64,000 nt of DNA from Moritella yayanosii. Its GTDB lineage: Bacteria > Pseudomonadota > Gammaproteobacteria > Enterobacterales > Moritellaceae. The stretch is from assembly GCF_900465055.1 (NCBI RefSeq), contig NZ_LS483250.1:620001-684000 (forward strand), given 5' to 3'. The stretch's first letter is position 1. Every line of letters starts with the position of its first letter. The notes below the pieces were generated by a model. That model saw nothing but the letters and a program-made list of their open reading frames with translations, was not told the origin of the DNA and ran no database searches. This document shows positions 37,603 to 46,231 of this stretch, one piece after another. The position numbers and the translations under genes were made by a program.

Positions 37603-38322
37603 ATGCGCATTCATAATGTTCATCGATTAGCAATACAGCGTTTAGCTGACAGTACCAAACCTTTTAAAGCTCGTGGCGGTCGATTAATTCGTTGTGATTA
37701 CTGCATGTTAGGCAAGCAATTTTGTATTTGTGAACACCAACCGTTAGTAAAATCGACAGCTGGTTTTATGCTGGTGATGTTTGATTATGAAATGATAAAA
37801 CCGAGTAATACAGGCCGTTTGATTGCTGATGTCATCGAAGACACATTTGCTTACCAATGGTCACGTACCGAGCCCAATCAAGAGATGATCGATATCATTA
37901 ACCAAGATTGCTGGCAGCCATTCATTATCTTCCCTGAAGAGTATGTGGTTGAGCGTGAGCGGGTACAAACAGGGCCATTAATCATTGAATCGGGCAAACG
38001 ACCGTTATACATCCTACTTGATGGTAGCTGGCGTGAAGCGAAGAAGATGTTCAAAAAAAGCCCGTGGTTAGAAGATATACCGGTGATCTCATTTGATCCT
38101 GACGTAGTTTCACAGTATCAGATCCGCAAGGCGGCAAAAGACAATCAGCTCGCAACGGCAGAAGTTGCATCATTGGTGTTGGGTCATCATGGTGAAGCTC
38201 TGAATGCGGATATTCTTGGCTGTTGGTTTGATGTTTTCCGCGAACGTTATCTTGCTGGCACTAAGCAACTTAATGTCGGTGTCGATGCTGCACTTAAACG
38301 TTTACAGACACTAACGGTTTAA
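37603..38322 (+). CDS. tapT: tRNA-uridine aminocarboxypropyltransferase (DTW domain)
   Basis: I start at ATG 37603 (MRIHNVHRLA), giving 239 residues, in line with E. coli TapT (YfiP, 232); the longer GTG frame adds an implausible Trp-rich head. Visible features are the four-Cys cluster CDYCMLGKQFCIC near residues 27-39, GRLIADVIEDT, YILLDGSWREAKKM with the DTW motif in the variant form DGSW (Asp140), SQYQIRKAA, and the end region. The enzyme makes acp3U47 in tRNA from S-adenosylmethionine. The DGSW variant is noted in the findings. Confidence 0.88.
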   Translation: MRIHNVHRLAIQRLADSTKPFKARGGRLIRCDYCMLGKQFCICEHQPLVKSTAGFMLVMFDYEMIKPSNTGRLIADVIEDTFAYQWSRTEPNQEMIDIINQDCWQPFIIFPEEYVVERERVQTGPLIIESGKRPLYILLDGSWREAKKMFKKSPWLEDIPVISFDPDVVSQYQIRKAAKDNQLATAEVASLVLGHHGEALNADILGCWFDVFRERYLAGTKQLNVGVDAALKRLQTLTV

Positions 38323-38499
38323 TTTCACAGTACCTAGACTTAACAATAGAACCCTGATTGTGTACCGACCTTGGGTTTGTTATTGCCGTTCTAAGCGCTG
38401 CGTTGATTCTGAGGGGGACATATTGGTTGTATTTTTGAACATCAGTATTTATGCTTTTGTTTGGTATAAGCATGTCGTTAAACAAGATAGGGAGTCGTG

Positions 38500-39255
38500 A
38501 TGAAAAGTATGTTGATCACCATGCTCGTGTCCTATATCGGTATTTGTGTTGTGTTATTCGTATTACAACGCAAATTCTTGTATTTTCCGCAACCGGCAAC
38601 GCCAGTAAATGGTGTAGCAGCAATCAGCTTTGATTCCGATGGAGAACAGTTACGTGGCTGGGTAGTTAACGAAGGGCGCGCTAAAGCGTTAATGTATTAT
38701 GGCGGTAATGCCGAAAATATCGAAAACAACATCGATTTTTTTAAGGATGTGTTACCGGAGTATAGCGTCTATCTAATTCCCTACCGGGGCTATGGTAACA
38801 GTACGGGATCGCCCACTGAGGAGCATCTCTATCATGATGCCTTGTCTGTTTTCGACCGGGTAACCGTGAATCACGAACAGATAATCCTGATGGGCAGAAG
38901 TCTTGGTACCGGCGTTGCAACCTATGTTGCAGCGAACCGACAAGTAACCAAGCTGGTATTGATCACTCCCTTTGATAGTATCGTCAATGTCGCTAAGTCG
39001 GTCTATTGGATGTTTCCGGTAAACTTGTTGCTTAAAGATAAATACTTGTCAATAAATCGCGTGGAAAACATTACCGCGCCAACCTATATCTTCATTGCTG
39101 AGCATGACCAGGTGATCCCCCGAGCAAGGGCTGAATCGTTAATTGCGCAGTTTGCTGAGCAATTGGTGGTGACTATTTTGATCACCGGAGCCAGTCATAA
39201 CGATATTTCGCAGTACCCGCAATATGTCACCGAGTTGAAGCGGACGCTGGACTGA
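38500..39255 (+). CDS. Membrane-anchored alpha/beta hydrolase (YfhR/BEM46-like)
   Basis: This 251-residue protein starts at ATG 38500 with GGGAG 6 nt upstream; GTG 38497 is in the same frame. It has an N-terminal membrane helix (about 4-23), then the YFPQPATP segment typical of the YfhR/BEM46 group, YRGYGNSTGSPTEE, nucleophile elbow MGRSLGTGVA (Ser), late Asp in IAEHDQVIP and His in GASHNDI. It is a serine hydrolase of unknown substrate. Its base composition seems a bit more GC-rich than its neighbours. Confidence 0.85.
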   Translation: MKSMLITMLVSYIGICVVLFVLQRKFLYFPQPATPVNGVAAISFDSDGEQLRGWVVNEGRAKALMYYGGNAENIENNIDFFKDVLPEYSVYLIPYRGYGNSTGSPTEEHLYHDALSVFDRVTVNHEQIILMGRSLGTGVATYVAANRQVTKLVLITPFDSIVNVAKSVYWMFPVNLLLKDKYLSINRVENITAPTYIFIAEHDQVIPRARAESLIAQFAEQLVVTILITGASHNDISQYPQYVTELKRTLD

Positions 39256-39339
39256 TATCTCAATAGCATATATTATTTTTCATACTGATTACATTCAATA
39301 TTTTTATGGATAGACTATGCAGCGCAGCAAAGAAATATA

Positions 39340-39856
39340 ATGACCGATTTGCTCGGCGATCAGTTTTCTGTGTTTGATGAAATGCCCGTGACGTTACACA
39401 CCAGATGCTAAAATTAATATTGCTAATACTAAGCAAGCTTTTGATATTAGTCAGATCAAACACCTAACTCATTATGGTCATTGTATTAATGGCATTAACA
39501 TCGAGATTGATCTGTGTGAAGAATCAGAGATTGAGCCACTATGGTCATTTCTTGAGTTGGATTTTTTAAGAATTAGTTTTGCCAGTGATGAAGTGCTTGA
39601 AGACGATTTTAAAGGGTTTTTGACGTGGTTAGAAAACGCAGACAAACTCGAAGCCTTATCGGTAGAAGCGCAGCCGTTACACCAGGAAGATGGATTACAA
39701 CTACTGTCGATTTATTTTGCATCCTCAAAACAATTTCCGGTTTCGTTGTTTCTCAAAACCAATGCGAGCACAGTGACAATGCCATCAATGCCATCACTGC
39801 CAGCTTTGCAGGTATTTCACCAGGTAAATGTTGAGATGAGCATCAGTCGCTTTTAA
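39340..39856 (+). pseudogene. Frameshifted gene of unknown function
   Basis: ATG 39340 opens MTDLLGDQFSVFDEMPVTLH, which stops at 39409-39411. A second frame, shifted by one base and entering near 39398, continues TPDAKINIANTKQAFDISQI and remains open without stop to 39856. Joined by a single-base indel between about 39385 and 39400, they give one protein of about 170 residues. A DUF-type acidic protein is all I can say. If the frameshift is real, only the ORF from TTG 39557 (99 codons) survives in the track of long frames, and it is not a true start. Confidence 0.65.
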
Positions 39857-39918
39857 GCCACTATTAGAGCGATTAGTCTGATAGCAAGCATCACCGGTGA
39901 TGATAATAGGGCAGGGCA

Positions 39919-40434
39919 TTAGTTTGTGGGCTTATTTTTCGCTAACACCCGTTGCATCATAGCATCGAGTTGTTGCAGCTCATCTGCCGATAATACACTT
40001 AATCCATTTCTTTCTTGTTGGTGTAATTCAGGCATCACAGTCTCAATTAATTGCTTACCCTTACTTGTGAGCAGTACCAGTTTACTGCGTTTATCTTTAG
40101 GGTTAGCAATTCTTTCAATCAACGTCGCTTGGCTTAAACGATTCAACACCTTAGTCAGTCCGCCAGAACTAAATATCATCGATTGGTATAGCGCTGTGGG
40201 GGATAGGCAATAGGGAACAGGACTGCGTCGTAACGAGCTTAATACGCTGAACTCTGCACGTTGTAAATCAAAGCTAGCGACCAGTGCTTCCATCTGATGG
40301 TGAAATAAATTACTGACCTGCAGCAAGCGTAATAATGCAGGTGATACGCTTGCTGCACACTCAGGCCAATTATCATCCATTGCTTGTAGTATTTCGTTAA
40401 TGTTATTCGTCACTATCTGTCCCTTAATATGCAT
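39919..40434 (-). CDS. MarR-family transcriptional regulator
   Basis: The 171-residue protein has the winged-helix core: FDLQRAEFSVLSSLRRSP (helix 2), LSPTALYQSMIFSSGGLTKV (recognition region), LNRLSQATLIERIANPKDKR with the conserved wing DxR-like NPKDKRSKLV, and a C-terminal dimerisation helix. It is divergent from an MFS drug transporter with 85 nt between starts, and two operator-like repeats lie between. The usual logic of such pairs is that the MarR protein represses both itself and the pump until a ligand binds. Confidence 0.92.
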   Translation of the reverse strand: MHIKGQIVTNNINEILQAMDDNWPECAASVSPALLRLLQVSNLFHHQMEALVASFDLQRAEFSVLSSLRRSPVPYCLSPTALYQSMIFSSGGLTKVLNRLSQATLIERIANPKDKRSKLVLLTSKGKQLIETVMPELHQQERNGLSVLSADELQQLDAMMQRVLAKNKPTN

Positions 40435-40458
40435 GGCTGTCTGAACACATCAATAATA

Positions 40459-40506
40459 TATCTTGCCAGAAAGCTAAAGTCCAGTTATTATCTTGCCAGA
40501 AAGATA
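40459..40506. promoter_or_regulatory. Tandem operator-like repeats between marR-type gene and MFS pump
   Basis: The 15-mer TATCTTGCCAGAAAG occurs at 40459-40473 and again at 40489-40503, starts 30 bp apart, close to three helical turns. The second copy continues to TATCTTGCCAGAAAGATA, with TATCTT / AAGATA arms as a pseudo-palindrome. This suits two MarR dimers binding on one face of the DNA. Confidence 0.7.
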
Positions 40507-40519
40507 GTTGGAGGCGTAA

Positions 40520-41770
40520 ATGACACCGAATAATACATCCTCAATCATAATGAATGAGGCAAACATAGATAATACAGCTACTGCCGGAAAAATGAATAAA
40601 ACGTTAATACTGACACTGGCTGCAGTATTTGCTTTAACCCCATTTACGATAGATAGTTACCTACCTGCGATGCCAACGATGGCAAAAGCAATGGGGGTTG
40701 ATATATCCTTGATGTCAGTGACCGTGAGTTTATATATTTTTGGTCTTGCGATAGGGCAACTTATCGGGGGGCCTTTATCCGATAAAAAAGGCCGTGGTTA
40801 TGCCATGATTGCGGGTTTAGTTGTGTTTGCAATTGCCAGTATATTGCTGACGATAGCAACAGACATTGAAGTGTTATGGTTATGGCGCGTGGTGCAAGCT
40901 ATCGGTGGCGGTATGGCCGTTGTTGGAGTACCAGCAACTATTCGTGATACCACGAGTGGTAAAGAAGCGGCTAAGCTGTTCTCACTGATTGCACTTATTA
41001 TGATGATAGCCCCCTCAATTGCGCCGACGCTGGGTACGATTATCATGTTGGTAGCTGATTGGCGTTGGATCTTTTATACATTGGCCATAATGGCTGCGTT
41101 GGTGGCGATTCTGGTGATGCGCTATATGCCGAAACCAGTTAAGAAGACGATAGCTGAAGATAAGTTCGATAAGATTAAACCAAAGCTTGGTTTATTGTCG
41201 GTGTTCAGTGAGAAAAAAGCGTTAGGTTTCATGGTTGCACAAGCATTTGCTTATTCGGTAATGATGATCTTTTTAACCAATGCGTCGATGATGTATATGG
41301 AAGTATTTGGTCAAACGGCGCAGCAGTTTTCAATATTATTTTTTGCAAATATTTGCGGTTTGGTTGTTGTTAATCGTACTAACACATTTTTATTGGCGAA
41401 ATTTGAACCCGAGACATTGTTACAAGGCTTCTTAAGCTTACAAGTACTTGGTGGCATAATATTAGTGACAGCATCTGTGATGGTTCCTGACGCTTTGTAT
41501 GTGACTGTCGCAGGGTTTGTTATTGCGATTTCAGCCAATGGCGCGGTTATTGCGAATGCCAGTGCCTGTTTTATGAAACGATTTGGTCGAAATTCCGGTT
41601 CTGCTTCTGCGGTATTAGGGGCAACACAATATACAGTCGGTGGCACTGTGAGTGCGTTATCAGCGTTCATCAGTATGGGAGCAGTGCAACCTGTAGTTAT
41701 TATCATGCTAATTTCATCTGTCATTGCGTTGATGGGAGCAACGATTGCTGCTCGCCATTCACGTCAATAA
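40520..41770 (+). CDS. Bcr/CflA-type MFS multidrug transporter
   Basis: The 416-residue protein has twelve predicted membrane helices. ALTPFTIDSYLPAMPTMAKA in helix 1 and GQLIGGPLSDKKGRG in the helix 2-3 loop are the signatures of the Bcr/CflA drug-efflux branch; motif C (GVPATIRDTTS, with APSIAPTLG) follows in helix 5. It should export drugs by proton antiport from the cytoplasm. TTGGAGG lies 6 nt before the ATG. Its expression is presumably controlled by the adjacent MarR protein. Confidence 0.9.
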   Translation: MTPNNTSSIIMNEANIDNTATAGKMNKTLILTLAAVFALTPFTIDSYLPAMPTMAKAMGVDISLMSVTVSLYIFGLAIGQLIGGPLSDKKGRGYAMIAGLVVFAIASILLTIATDIEVLWLWRVVQAIGGGMAVVGVPATIRDTTSGKEAAKLFSLIALIMMIAPSIAPTLGTIIMLVADWRWIFYTLAIMAALVAILVMRYMPKPVKKTIAEDKFDKIKPKLGLLSVFSEKKALGFMVAQAFAYSVMMIFLTNASMMYMEVFGQTAQQFSILFFANICGLVVVNRTNTFLLAKFEPETLLQGFLSLQVLGGIILVTASVMVPDALYVTVAGFVIAISANGAVIANASACFMKRFGRNSGSASAVLGATQYTVGGTVSALSAFISMGAVQPVVIIMLISSVIALMGATIAARHSRQ

Positions 41771-41782
41771 ACACTGCAGGTG

Positions 41783-42202
41783 TTATTTATTCAGTAAGTG
41801 CGCGCATAATTTAACAAAGTCAGATGAAGTAACGATACCAATCACCTTATTTTCACCATCAATAACAGGTAGGCAACCCAGTTTATTATCAATGAAGTAT
41901 TCAACAACAATGTTCAGAGGCTCATCTTCGGTTAGCTTTTGAAAATCTGTCGCCATCAAATCTTCGATTAACTGACCGCGTTCTTTTCTCGCGAGTGCAT
42001 CAGTACCGTATTTGTTGATCATTGTCATGACCGCACTGATCATTTTTTTATGCGTCAGAACACCAATCAAGGTACCATCATTTTCGGAGATAACAGGTAA
42101 GTGACGTACCCCACGCGTTTGCATTAATTCATGTGCGTCTTTTAAAGTGGCTTTATGGCTTATACAAATAACATTGTCTGCCATTATATCTCTTACTTTC
42201 AT
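41783..42202 (-). CDS. CBS-domain pair protein
   Basis: The 139-residue protein consists of two CBS domains: KVRDIMADNVICISHKATLKD to THKKMISAV (written in parts; first CBS about residues 1-55) and a second from IEDLMATDFQKLTEDE to IVTSSDFVKLC (about 80-135). Tandem CBS pairs bind adenine nucleotides or S-adenosylmethionine. No partner domain is fused. GGAG precedes the ATG. The specific target is unknown. Confidence 0.88.
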   Translation of the reverse strand: MKVRDIMADNVICISHKATLKDAHELMQTRGVRHLPVISENDGTLIGVLTHKKMISAVMTMINKYGTDALARKERGQLIEDLMATDFQKLTEDEPLNIVVEYFIDNKLGCLPVIDGENKVIGIVTSSDFVKLCAHLLNK

Positions 42203-42408
42203 ACACTAACTCCGTGTTGTATAATATTTATTTTCCAGTATACCCCAATATATATAGAATGCGATGTTGAAGCTTAACAAAATAATACAGTTGGATATTG
42301 AATTGTTTATTTATTTTTGTATCGTGGCGTAACCTGCTGTAATTTTAGTGTGATTGTTTATAATTGTGTGATAATTTAGCTAGTTATATATTATGGATGG
42401 AGTTTGTT

Positions 42409-42843
42409 ATGAAGGGATCGATCCTTGAATTCAATATTGGAAGTACAGAAGGGGTTATTTCTGATGAGGATGGATGTCATTATACATTTAATATGAATCA
42501 GTGGAGGCATAAGAGTGCGCCTCGGGTTGGTAGTACAGTTAATTTCACTATAAAGTCAGGAACACTAGCCTCTGCAACAATGGCTACTGTGGGTAAATCC
42601 AAGAAAACCGGGGCGGTATTGTTGTCGTTTTTCTTTGGTGCAGTCGGCGCTCATAAATTTTATTTAGGCTATCACAAACAGGGCCTATGCATGTTGGTAT
42701 TGTTTGTATTCGGTTATGTTTTTCTCGGTTTACCCTCGATGGTTATTGCCATTATTGCCTTGGTGGAATTTGTGATTTATTTGTGTAAATCAGACGTCGA
42801 ATTTGAACAAGATTATGTGTTAGAAAACCGTCCTTGGTTCTAG
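42409..42843 (+). CDS. TM2-domain membrane protein
   Basis: I start at ATG 42409 (MKGSILEFN), with TGGAG 9 nt upstream; 144 residues. Residues 1-60 form a small beta-rich domain (EGVISDEDGCHYTFN, resembling cold-shock-like or OB folds found in front of TM2 domains). The TM2 domain follows: KKTGAVLLSFFFGAVGAHKF, YLGYHKQG and two membrane helices. Function unknown for the family in bacteria. Confidence 0.85.
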   Translation: MKGSILEFNIGSTEGVISDEDGCHYTFNMNQWRHKSAPRVGSTVNFTIKSGTLASATMATVGKSKKTGAVLLSFFFGAVGAHKFYLGYHKQGLCMLVLFVFGYVFLGLPSMVIAIIALVEFVIYLCKSDVEFEQDYVLENRPWF

Positions 42844-42853
42844 TTTTACTTAT

Positions 42854-43720
42854 TTAAGCCATTGTTTTCTCAATTGTTTTACCAGAAAAAGTCCCTAAAA
42901 TAACATTCTTACGTTTATCTGAGCGCTGCTTACGCATGTGAGATGCAATAAAGTCAGCGACTGCATGCGTTTCGAGAGGTTCTTTTTGTACTACGATTAT
43001 CGGTAATGGGGCTGTGACTGTTTTTAATCCTGTTACCTTCACAATATTTGCCGCAGGTTGAACCTTAACTGGCCTGCGCACACGTAACTGATGCTCTGCG
43101 GTCGTCGCTATTTGTTGATGAAGCTGTATTAATGCCAGCTGATTATCAGGCGTGGCTCTCTCTTGTTCTGCGGTAATTTCCCCTAATAATTTTATCTTGT
43201 CAGGTTGGTGTAATGAATCTTTACGCTGCCAACTGAAACGTACCGATTTAACATATTCATTTTCTAAGCAATGGATCTTGCGATACAAGTGCACTGTCAT
43301 TACTCCGGGACAATTATCATGGATCGCACTAAAACGTGCCTGGCGAGACTCATTTTCGCTGACTACCGCATGTTCGATTGCGCCTTTGATAGTATTAATT
43401 TGCTCAATGGTCGAGATGATCTTAGCGCTATTCTGGTGCTCTGGGTGTAAGTGAATCATACCCACGTAGCGTCGGGCTGATTTTTGCGAGAAGGGGTGTT
43501 TAATATGAATGTCTTTAAAGGCTTCAGCAGCTAACTTCATTGCCAGCATGTCGGTGACTAACTCGGGCATGATTTGGTTTATGATTGCCTGTTCCTGGCC
43601 TTTTAGTACCGCGGGGATCCGACTGACCAATGCTTGCACTGGTTGTGTGGTCGCTAATAATTTTTCTAATTGTTGCAATTTTGTCGTGAGTTGCTCAAAT
43701 AAACTTTTAATGTCAGTCAT
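42854..43720 (-). CDS. tus: DNA replication terminus site-binding protein Tus
   Basis: I start at ATG 43720 (MTDIKSLFEQ), with AGGA 7 nt upstream; 288 residues against 309 in E. coli. Matches to Tus are spread along the protein: the N-terminal coiled segment; INTIKGAIEHAVVSENESRQARF against the E. coli run around its residue 130; CPGVMTVHLYRKI against LPGLITLNAYRTL; VRFSWQRKD against LRFGWANKH; and RRPVKVQPAANI against KRPVKVQPIARV, the DNA-contacting strand. Tus bound to Ter sites blocks the replicative helicase in one direction. This suggests that the window may lie in the terminus half of the chromosome. I could not find a convincing Ter site nearby. Confidence 0.9.
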   Translation of the reverse strand: MTDIKSLFEQLTTKLQQLEKLLATTQPVQALVSRIPAVLKGQEQAIINQIMPELVTDMLAMKLAAEAFKDIHIKHPFSQKSARRYVGMIHLHPEHQNSAKIISTIEQINTIKGAIEHAVVSENESRQARFSAIHDNCPGVMTVHLYRKIHCLENEYVKSVRFSWQRKDSLHQPDKIKLLGEITAEQERATPDNQLALIQLHQQIATTAEHQLRVRRPVKVQPAANIVKVTGLKTVTAPLPIIVVQKEPLETHAVADFIASHMRKQRSDKRKNVILGTFSGKTIEKTMA

Positions 43721-43936
43721 TTTTAATCCTAGTATCAATGAAAACGTGGTATTGATAACTAGCATAGTAACGAATAGACCATCATGCAACAGGAAACGAG
43801 ATTGAGTGATCGTTATGTGATTTCCGCGCCAGTTAAAAAGTTTTTATGCTATGGTAGAAAATTTAATATTACCCCCAGAAGGGAACGGACATTTCCTCGA
43901 ATGGTGAAACCAAGACCTCAATATGCCAAAAATAAA

Positions 43937-43965
43937 AATGCCGTACACCTTAAATGAACGGCATT
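43937..43965 (-). terminator. Terminator downstream of asnB
   Basis: An 8-bp stem AATGCCGT (43937-43944) / ACGGCATT (43958-43965) with a 13-nt loop. On the minus strand it is followed by TTTATTTTT, as expected for the end of asnB. Confidence 0.75.
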
Positions 43966-44007
43966 AGTACCAAAGTACTGTTAACGAAAGGTTAAACGAG
44001 ATTAGTC

Positions 44008-45669
44008 TTAGTATGCTTCGTTATGTACGCCCGCAGCACGACCAGACGGATCAGCATTGTTTTGGAAACTTTCATCCCATGCCAATGCTTCTACCGTTGA
44101 ACAGGCTACAGACTTACCAAATGGTACACATTTAGCTGCCGAGTCACCTGGGAAGTGACCTTCAAAGATGGCACGATAGTAATAACCTTCTTTAGTATCT
44201 GGCGTATTAATTGGAAACTTATATGCTGCGCTTGCTAGCATTTGATCTGTTACCGCTTCAGCCACGTGTACTTTAAGTTGGTCAATCCACGAATAGCCAA
44301 CGCCATCAGAGAATTGTTCTTTTTGACGCCATACAATCTCTTCAGGTAATAAATCTTCAAATGCTTCACGGATGATGTTTTTCTCAATACGGTCGCCCGT
44401 GATCATTTTCAATTCAGGGTTTAAACGCATTGCAATATCTATAAATTCTTTATCTAAGAAAGGTACACGTGCTTCGATCCCCCAAGCTGCCATTGATTTA
44501 TTCGCGCGTAAGCAATCGAACATATGCAGTTTAGATACTTTACGTACAGTTTCTTCATGGAATTCTCTTGCATTTGGCGCTTTGTGGAAATACAAATACC
44601 CACCAAACAACTCATCAGCACCCTCACCAGAAAGTACCATCTTAATGCCCATGGCTTTAATCTTACGCGCCATTAAATACATCGGCGTTGACGCACGGAT
44701 AGTCGTTATATCATATGTTTCAATGTGGTAAATCACATCGCGTAATGCATCGATACCTTCTTGTACGGTAAATTCAATCGAGTGATGAATAGTGCCTAAG
44801 TGATCAGCTACTTTCTGCGCAGCAGCTAAATCTGGCGAACCGTTTAGACCCACAGAGAAAGAGTGTAGTTGTGGCCACCATGCTTCTGTTTTGCCGCCGT
44901 CTTCGATACGACGTTTTGCATACAGTTGAGTAACCGCTGAAATGACAGATGAATCTAAGCCACCAGATAATAATACACCGTAAGGAACATCACACATTAG
45001 TTGACGTTTAATCGCTTCTTCTAAGCCTTGCTTAACAACTTCTTTATTACCGCCGTTTTGTGCAACAGCATCAAACTCGGTCCAATCACGTTGGTAATAC
45101 GGTGTCACTTTGCCGTCTTTACTCCACAGGTAATGACCTGCAGGGAATTCTTCAATTTGGGTACAAACAGGTACTAATGCTTTCATTTCTGATGCCACGT
45201 AGAAGTTACCATGTTCATCATAACCAGTATAAAGCGGGATAATACCAATATGATCACGACCAATCAGATAAGCATCTTCTTCTTCGTCATATAAAACGAA
45301 AGCAAAGATACCATTGAGGTCATCTAAAAACTGTGTGCCTTTTTCTTTATATAGCGCAAGAATAATTTCACAATCTGATTCTGTTTGGAATTCAAAATCA
45401 ACGTTTAATGTTTTCTTTAAATCTTTATGATTATAAATTTCACCATTTACAGCGAGTACGTGAGTCTTTTCTTCATTATATAAAGGCTGTGCACCATTAT
45501 TAACATCTACAATTGCAAGGCGTTCATGAACTAGAATTGCATTATCATTCGTATAGATACCTGACCAATCTGGGCCACGATGACGCAATAATTTTGATAG
45601 CTTTAGGGCTTGTTCACGAAGAGGTTTAATGTCTGACTTGATGTCTAGAATTCCGAATATTGAGCACAT
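44008..45669 (-). CDS. asnB: Asparagine synthetase B (glutamine-hydrolysing)
   Basis: The 553-residue protein has the N-terminal Ntn glutaminase domain with Cys2 (MCSIFGILD), LRHRGPDWSG, VNGEIYNH, and the C-terminal synthetase domain with the PP-loop LLSGGLDSSVISAV near residue 232, LSGEGADELFGGYLYF, and WGIEARVPFLD. It makes asparagine from aspartate, glutamine and ATP. Length is one residue shorter than E. coli AsnB. Single gene. Confidence 0.97.
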   Translation of the reverse strand: MCSIFGILDIKSDIKPLREQALKLSKLLRHRGPDWSGIYTNDNAILVHERLAIVDVNNGAQPLYNEEKTHVLAVNGEIYNHKDLKKTLNVDFEFQTESDCEIILALYKEKGTQFLDDLNGIFAFVLYDEEEDAYLIGRDHIGIIPLYTGYDEHGNFYVASEMKALVPVCTQIEEFPAGHYLWSKDGKVTPYYQRDWTEFDAVAQNGGNKEVVKQGLEEAIKRQLMCDVPYGVLLSGGLDSSVISAVTQLYAKRRIEDGGKTEAWWPQLHSFSVGLNGSPDLAAAQKVADHLGTIHHSIEFTVQEGIDALRDVIYHIETYDITTIRASTPMYLMARKIKAMGIKMVLSGEGADELFGGYLYFHKAPNAREFHEETVRKVSKLHMFDCLRANKSMAAWGIEARVPFLDKEFIDIAMRLNPELKMITGDRIEKNIIREAFEDLLPEEIVWRQKEQFSDGVGYSWIDQLKVHVAEAVTDQMLASAAYKFPINTPDTKEGYYYRAIFEGHFPGDSAAKCVPFGKSVACSTVEALAWDESFQNNADPSGRAAGVHNEAY

Positions 45670-46231
45670 AGCTAATTCCTTCTGGTGCTGCGTTTGCAGC
45701 TAACTTTATAAATAGTGTGTTTAATTTGCCATATTCTGATTTTATTGCAATAAAAAATGACATAACTTTTATAAAAGTTGCAATTAAATGTGGAATCGTC
45801 AATTAAACACATTAAAAAATAACATTTCCATAATTACTGGGAGATGAGAATCAATATACATCTTAACTAGACGTAAGCACGATTGAATCCATTTAACGCA
45901 ATATGATACTAAATGTGGCATTAAGTAAATAATTTAAATACAATAATAATCCTCGGAAGTTAAATTTATCATGATAATTAACCATAGCTCAATGGTAATT
46001 TAGCATAAAGGTTAAATATATTTTAAATTAATGGGTTAATAGATAATATCAACAGTCAATTAGGGTAAGCCAGGTAATGAAAATTACCCATATTGATTAA
46101 TAATTTATTAAAAGGGTTCAAATAACCGAGTAAACATAAAAAATAGTTGGATTTGAAGACAGAACTGCATAAACTAATTTACTTGTTGTCTTGTAATATT
46201 TTTGTAATTTAAACAGGTTTGATAAAATTGT
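45670..46231. other. AT-rich intergenic region between asnB and the LpxM-like gene
   Basis: These 562 nt separate divergent genes. I see no reading frame, hairpin or repeat that I can support. The two promoters are expected here. Confidence 0.5.

Noticed and set aside
39557-39856. 99-codon ORF from TTG 39557 as a separate gene
   Set aside because: The frame is open further upstream with plausible protein and has no ribosome site at 39557; it is the tail of the frameshifted gene.
42211-42230. Ter-like sequence CCGTGTTGTATAATATTTA upstream of the CBS gene, about 1.5 kb from tus
   Set aside because: It shares only the GTGTTGTA core; the following bases (TAATA) do not fit the A-A-Y-T-A part and the leading AG is missing. 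I do not call it a Ter site.
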